This document shows, piece after piece, positions 60,623 through 64,000 of a stretch of DNA of 64,000 nt. The notes below the pieces were generated by a model. It worked only from the letters and a program-made list of their open reading frames with translations, was not told the DNA's origin and searched no databases. Position numbers and translations under genes: made by a program. This DNA is from Shewanella psychropiezotolerans (GTDB lineage: Bacteria; Pseudomonadota; Gammaproteobacteria; Enterobacterales; Shewanellaceae), in contig NZ_CP041614.1 in NCBI RefSeq assembly GCF_007197555.1, forward strand, positions 6,006,001-6,070,000, written 5' to 3'. Position 1 is the stretch's first letter, and each line of letters starts with the position of its first letter.

Positions 60623-62337
60623 TGCAAGTTGCATTAGTCATCCCCAATTACAACCATGTTGTCGCCATCGAGGAAACCCTCGAGAAACTGGCACATCTTG
60701 AGCTGGCTTGCTATTTAGTTAACGATGGCAGCGATGATGCCACTCGCCACCTGCTGACATCTCTAGCCAATCGTTATTCTTGGGTCACCCTGTTGCACCA
60801 CCCCTTTAACCGGGGCAAAGGCGCCGCGGTTACCACAGGGTTGAGAGCCGCCTACAAGGATGGTTACAGCCATGCATTACAGATCGATGCCGATGGCCAA
60901 CATAATTTAGACGACATTCCGGCCATGCTTGCTCAGGCCGAAGAAAAACCAGAGGCACTCATATCCGGCTTACCTCAATATGATGAGTCTGTGCCTAAGA
61001 TTAGATTTTACGCCCGCTACCTCACCCATTTTTGGGTCTGGGTTGAGACCTTAAGTTTCGATATCCAGGACTCCATGTGCGGTTTTCGAGTCTATCCTCT
61101 GGCTGTAACCGAGCAGATTTTCCTCACCAGTGCCTTGGGCGAACGCATGGATTTCGATACCGAAATCATGGTTCGCTTGCACTGGCAAGGCGTTCAAATC
61201 ATTCATCTTCCGACCCGAGTCATCTACCCCGAAGACGGCATCAGCCATTTTCAGGGCTTATGGGATAATTTACGTATTTCAGCCATGCATACCCGCCTTT
61301 TCTTCGGCATGCTAAAACGCTTGCCTCGCAAGATTCTAGGAGGCGGCAATCGAGATGAATCAGACTCTCACTGGTCAAGCATAGGCGAGCGAGGTAGTTA
61401 CTGGGGCATCAAGTTGCTGGCATCTAGCTATAAACTCGGTGGCCACTGGCTCTGTCGCGCCATCATGTATCCGGTGATCTTGTATTTCTTCCTCACCGGG
61501 CACAACGCGAGAAAGGCCTCCCTCGAGTTTCTCAACAAGGTGAAAAAATTCGATCCCGAGCACCCTCAACTGCAGGGTGACTTGGGATGGCAGCACGGCC
61601 TCAAACATTTCTTTGGCTTTGGTAATGCGGCACTAGATCGCATCGATGCCTGGTGCGACCGCATCCAACTCAGCCAGGTAGACTTTCCTAATAGAGCCCT
61701 GCTGGCAGATCAGCTCGAAGCCGGTCAGGGCGCCGTATTACTGGTGTCTCACTTAGGTAATTTAGAGCTATGCCGCGCGATATCGGTTCACCAAAAAAAG
61801 GTGAAAGTGAACGTCATGGTGCTGACAGACAATGCCGAGAACTTTAACCGGGTGCTGAAACAGCTGAACCCGGATAGTTCAGTCAACCTGATCCAGGTCA
61901 GCGAACTCGGTCCCAGCACCTCTATGCTACTGCAGCAGAAGATAGAAGACGGTGAACTGGTCGTCATAGCAGGAGACAGGACCTCGTCCAACAGCCAAGG
62001 ACGGGTCATATATGCCCCTTTCATGGGAGAACCAGCCCCCTTCCCTCAGGGGCCCTTTATTCTTGCCGGTCTGCTCGATTGTCCTGTCTACCTTATGTTC
62101 TGCTTACGGGAACAGGGCCGCTATGTGGTCCACCTGGAAACATTCTCAAATACACTCAAAGGCCCCAGAAAAGGCCGCATGCAAAGGCTCGAAGAAGCCG
62201 TCAATCACTACAGTGCTCGACTCGAATATTTTGCACGGCGAGAACCCTTGCAATGGTTTAATTTTTTTGATTTTTGGCATAACGATGACGACATCCAACG
62301 CGCCAACTCTCAGGGTAAAGATAGGACAGATAAATAG
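60622..62337 (+). CDS. Fused family-2 glycosyltransferase and LpxL-type acyltransferase
   Basis: 571 residues. The first 240 are a GT-A glycosyltransferase of family 2 (VIPNYNHVVAIEETLEKL, then QIDADGQHN as the DXD motif and SMCGFRVYPL). The rest is an LpxL/HtrB-like lysophospholipid acyltransferase (VSHLGNLELCRAI, His as catalytic base, and GDRTSSNSQGRVIYAPFMG). The fusion is the ApeJ type of APE operons and probably builds the glycan/lipid anchor of the pigment. Confidence 0.88.
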   Translation: MQVALVIPNYNHVVAIEETLEKLAHLELACYLVNDGSDDATRHLLTSLANRYSWVTLLHHPFNRGKGAAVTTGLRAAYKDGYSHALQIDADGQHNLDDIPAMLAQAEEKPEALISGLPQYDESVPKIRFYARYLTHFWVWVETLSFDIQDSMCGFRVYPLAVTEQIFLTSALGERMDFDTEIMVRLHWQGVQIIHLPTRVIYPEDGISHFQGLWDNLRISAMHTRLFFGMLKRLPRKILGGGNRDESDSHWSSIGERGSYWGIKLLASSYKLGGHWLCRAIMYPVILYFFLTGHNARKASLEFLNKVKKFDPEHPQLQGDLGWQHGLKHFFGFGNAALDRIDAWCDRIQLSQVDFPNRALLADQLEAGQGAVLLVSHLGNLELCRAISVHQKKVKVNVMVLTDNAENFNRVLKQLNPDSSVNLIQVSELGPSTSMLLQQKIEDGELVVIAGDRTSSNSQGRVIYAPFMGEPAPFPQGPFILAGLLDCPVYLMFCLREQGRYVVHLETFSNTLKGPRKGRMQRLEEAVNHYSARLEYFARREPLQWFNFFDFWHNDDDIQRANSQGKDRTDK

Positions 62338-63900
62338 ATGACTCAGAATAATCAACCAAACCCAACGGACATGATTGTTCAATTTGGTCACAGGGCATTA
62401 ACCCTGGAAGATGTGGTGGCTGTAGCCAAAGGCGCTAAGGCAAAATTAAAAGATACAGGCGATTTTCAGACCTATATCCAGAAGGGTGCTCTCTTCATCG
62501 ATAGCCTGCTCAATGAAGAAGGCGTCGTCTATGGCGTAACCACAGGCTATGGTGACTCGTGTACTGTCACGGTCGGACTCGATCTGGTTCACGAACTGCC
62601 TTTGCATCTTTCTCGCTTTCACGGTTGTGGACTCGGTGACATCCTGAGCACAGTACAAGCCAGAGCAGTTATGGCCTGTCGTCTCAGCTCTCTGGCCATT
62701 GGAAAGTCTGGCGTGACCTATGAACTGCTGCAGCGCATAGAGACGCTACTCAACTTAGATATTATTCCTGTGATCCCCGAAGAGGGTTCAGTCGGTGCCA
62801 GTGGTGACCTCACCCCCTTATCTTATCTTGCCGCCGTGATTGTGGGTGAGCGCGACGTGATCTACCAAGGCGTACGTCAGCCGACTGCCGATGTCTATGC
62901 CAAGCTTAACATCAAGCCATTAAAGCTACGTCCCAAAGAGGGATTAGCTTTAATGAACGGCACAGCCGTCATGACAGCACTCGCCTGTCTGGCCTTTGAC
63001 AGGGGTCAGTACCTGTGTCGTCTGGCCAGTCGCCTCACTGCCATGGCTTCCCTCACTTTGAAGGGTAACTCGAACCACTTCGACGATATTTTATTTGCCG
63101 CCAAGCCTCATCCGGGACAGAACCAGATAGCCGCCTGGATCCGCACAGATCTCAATCACCATGAGCATCCGCGCAATTCCGACAGGCTGCAGGACAGATA
63201 TTCCATTCGCTGCGCACCGCATATTATAGGTGTGATGCAAGATGCATTGCCCTTCATGCGCCAGTTTATCGAGACCGAGCTTAACAGTGCCAACGACAAC
63301 CCAATTGTCGATGCAGAAGGTGAGCACATACTTCATGGTGGTCACTTCTACGGCGGTCATATCGCCTTCGTTATGGACTCGATGAAGAACACAGTCGCCA
63401 ACATCGCCGATCTTATCGATCGTCAATTGGCTCTGGTCATGGATCCTAAGTTCAACAACGGTCTTCCCGCTAATTTATCGGCGGCGACCGGAGCCAGACG
63501 CTCCATCAACCATGGCTTCAAGGCTGTACAGATAGGTGCATCCGCCTGGACCGCCGAAGCCCTGAAGAATACCATGCCAGCCAGCGTATTTTCCCGCTCC
63601 ACCGAATGTCACAATCAGGACAAGGTGAGCATGGGCACCATAGCCGCGCGAGATTGCATGCGGGTATTACAGCTGACCGAGCAGGTAGCAGCAGCGGCCT
63701 TGCTGGCTATGACTCAAGGGATCAATTTACGTATATCACAAGATGAACTGTGCCAGTCTTCACTTACCTCTTCGTTGGCGAAAACCTTAGATCAGGTCAA
63801 GGCAGATTTCGAGCTGTTAACCGAAGACAGGCCACTAGAGTCTGTGCTTAGACAGACGGTAGATAAAATCCAGGCTGGTGAGTGGGAAGTCTGTTCATGA
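62338..63900 (+). CDS. Aromatic amino-acid ammonia-lyase (HAL/TAL/PAL family)
   Basis: 520 residues of the MIO-dependent lyases. The prosthetic group forms from A154-S155-G156 in SVGASGDLTPLSY. Other family motifs are VYGVTTGYGDS near residue 61 (with the catalytic Tyr), NDNPIVDAEGEHILHGGHFYGG and SRSTECHNQDKVSMG. The selectivity-loop residues read FH in SRFHGCGLG, unlike the SH of histidine lyases or HL of R. sphaeroides tyrosine lyase. In this operon it probably supplies a cinnamate/coumarate starter; the substrate is inferred from context. It starts directly after the previous stop codon. Confidence 0.88.
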   Translation: MTQNNQPNPTDMIVQFGHRALTLEDVVAVAKGAKAKLKDTGDFQTYIQKGALFIDSLLNEEGVVYGVTTGYGDSCTVTVGLDLVHELPLHLSRFHGCGLGDILSTVQARAVMACRLSSLAIGKSGVTYELLQRIETLLNLDIIPVIPEEGSVGASGDLTPLSYLAAVIVGERDVIYQGVRQPTADVYAKLNIKPLKLRPKEGLALMNGTAVMTALACLAFDRGQYLCRLASRLTAMASLTLKGNSNHFDDILFAAKPHPGQNQIAAWIRTDLNHHEHPRNSDRLQDRYSIRCAPHIIGVMQDALPFMRQFIETELNSANDNPIVDAEGEHILHGGHFYGGHIAFVMDSMKNTVANIADLIDRQLALVMDPKFNNGLPANLSAATGARRSINHGFKAVQIGASAWTAEALKNTMPASVFSRSTECHNQDKVSMGTIAARDCMRVLQLTEQVAAAALLAMTQGINLRISQDELCQSSLTSSLAKTLDQVKADFELLTEDRPLESVLRQTVDKIQAGEWEVCS

Positions 63901-64000
63901 CCTCAATGTCCAGCAAATCCATCTTAACCACAGAGCTGGAAATCTTGATCCCCTTTCATGATGTCGACTCCATGGGGATCACCTGGCATGGCAACTATCT
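63897..64000 (+). CDS. 4HBT-family thioesterase, cut by the window edge
   Basis: The first 34 codons are visible: a variable N-terminus then LIPFHDVDSMGITWHGNYL, the active-site stretch of 4-hydroxybenzoyl-CoA-type thioesterases (Asp of HDVD). It overlaps the lyase stop by four bases (ATGA). In APE operons a thioesterase of this family (ApeK-type) follows the glycosyl/acyltransferase. The rest lies outside. Confidence 0.85.
   Translation, partial: MTSMSSKSILTTELEILIPFHDVDSMGITWHGNY

Overview
The window is about 64 kb of gammaproteobacterial chromosome. Gene content and protein sequences point to Shewanella, probably one of the marine, cold-adapted species. This rests on the gmk-rpoZ-spoT-trmH block, coaBC-dut-slmA, a DUF3014 protein, a FadL-type porin and an aryl-polyene cluster. 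It is inference from recognised families, not a database match. Most genes are ordinary core genes; I saw no rRNA, tRNA or CRISPR.

Layout: 1-4.3 kb holds a small unknown gene, glpK, an NTF2-like exported protein and a FadL porin. 4.8-9.9 kb is a complete leucine operon (leuLABCD, minus strand) with a leader peptide of 6 Leu codons and an attenuator. 10-15.9 kb holds a TPR/degenerate-GGDEF membrane protein, recQ (with four degenerate copies of its 3' end behind it), a thioesterase and rarD. 16-21 kb is an accessory patch: a frameshifted TonB receptor, an exported unknown protein, a Crp/Fnr regulator and a MITE-like element. 21-32.3 kb is housekeeping: argA, rpmBG, radC, coaBC-dut-slmA, an S9 peptidase preceded by three copies of its own start, folE, rph-pyrE and yicC. 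32.4-37.8 kb is AT-rich accessory DNA: a decayed hipB antitoxin, an unknown gene, an XPF/ERCC4-type nuclease and a repeat-bearing lipoprotein. 38-45.8 kb holds a sugar-kinase/nucleotidyltransferase pair, a membrane protein, gmk-rpoZ-spoT, ridA and trmH. 45.8-54.8 kb holds a stand-alone RibD-like deaminase, an acyl-CoA ligase, a Na/Ca exchanger, a TPR protein with a DesK/DesR-like two-component system, and recG. After a second MITE copy and the DUF3014 gene, 56.3-64 kb is the first part of an aryl-polyene (APE) pigment operon. It runs off the right edge and carries an aromatic amino-acid ammonia-lyase that could supply its aryl starter.

Two patterns cut across the window. First, several genes carry imperfect tandem copies of their own 5' or 3' ends just outside the coding frame: fadL 3', leuC 5' and 3', recQ 3' (four extra copies, 86-bp period) and the S9 peptidase 5' (three extra copies, 79-bp period). 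Some of these create new short ORFs between operon cistrons. Second, three genes (TonB receptor, gmk, Na/Ca exchanger) are each broken by loss of one base in a C/G run. Because gmk is normally essential, homopolymer under-calling is the likeliest explanation.
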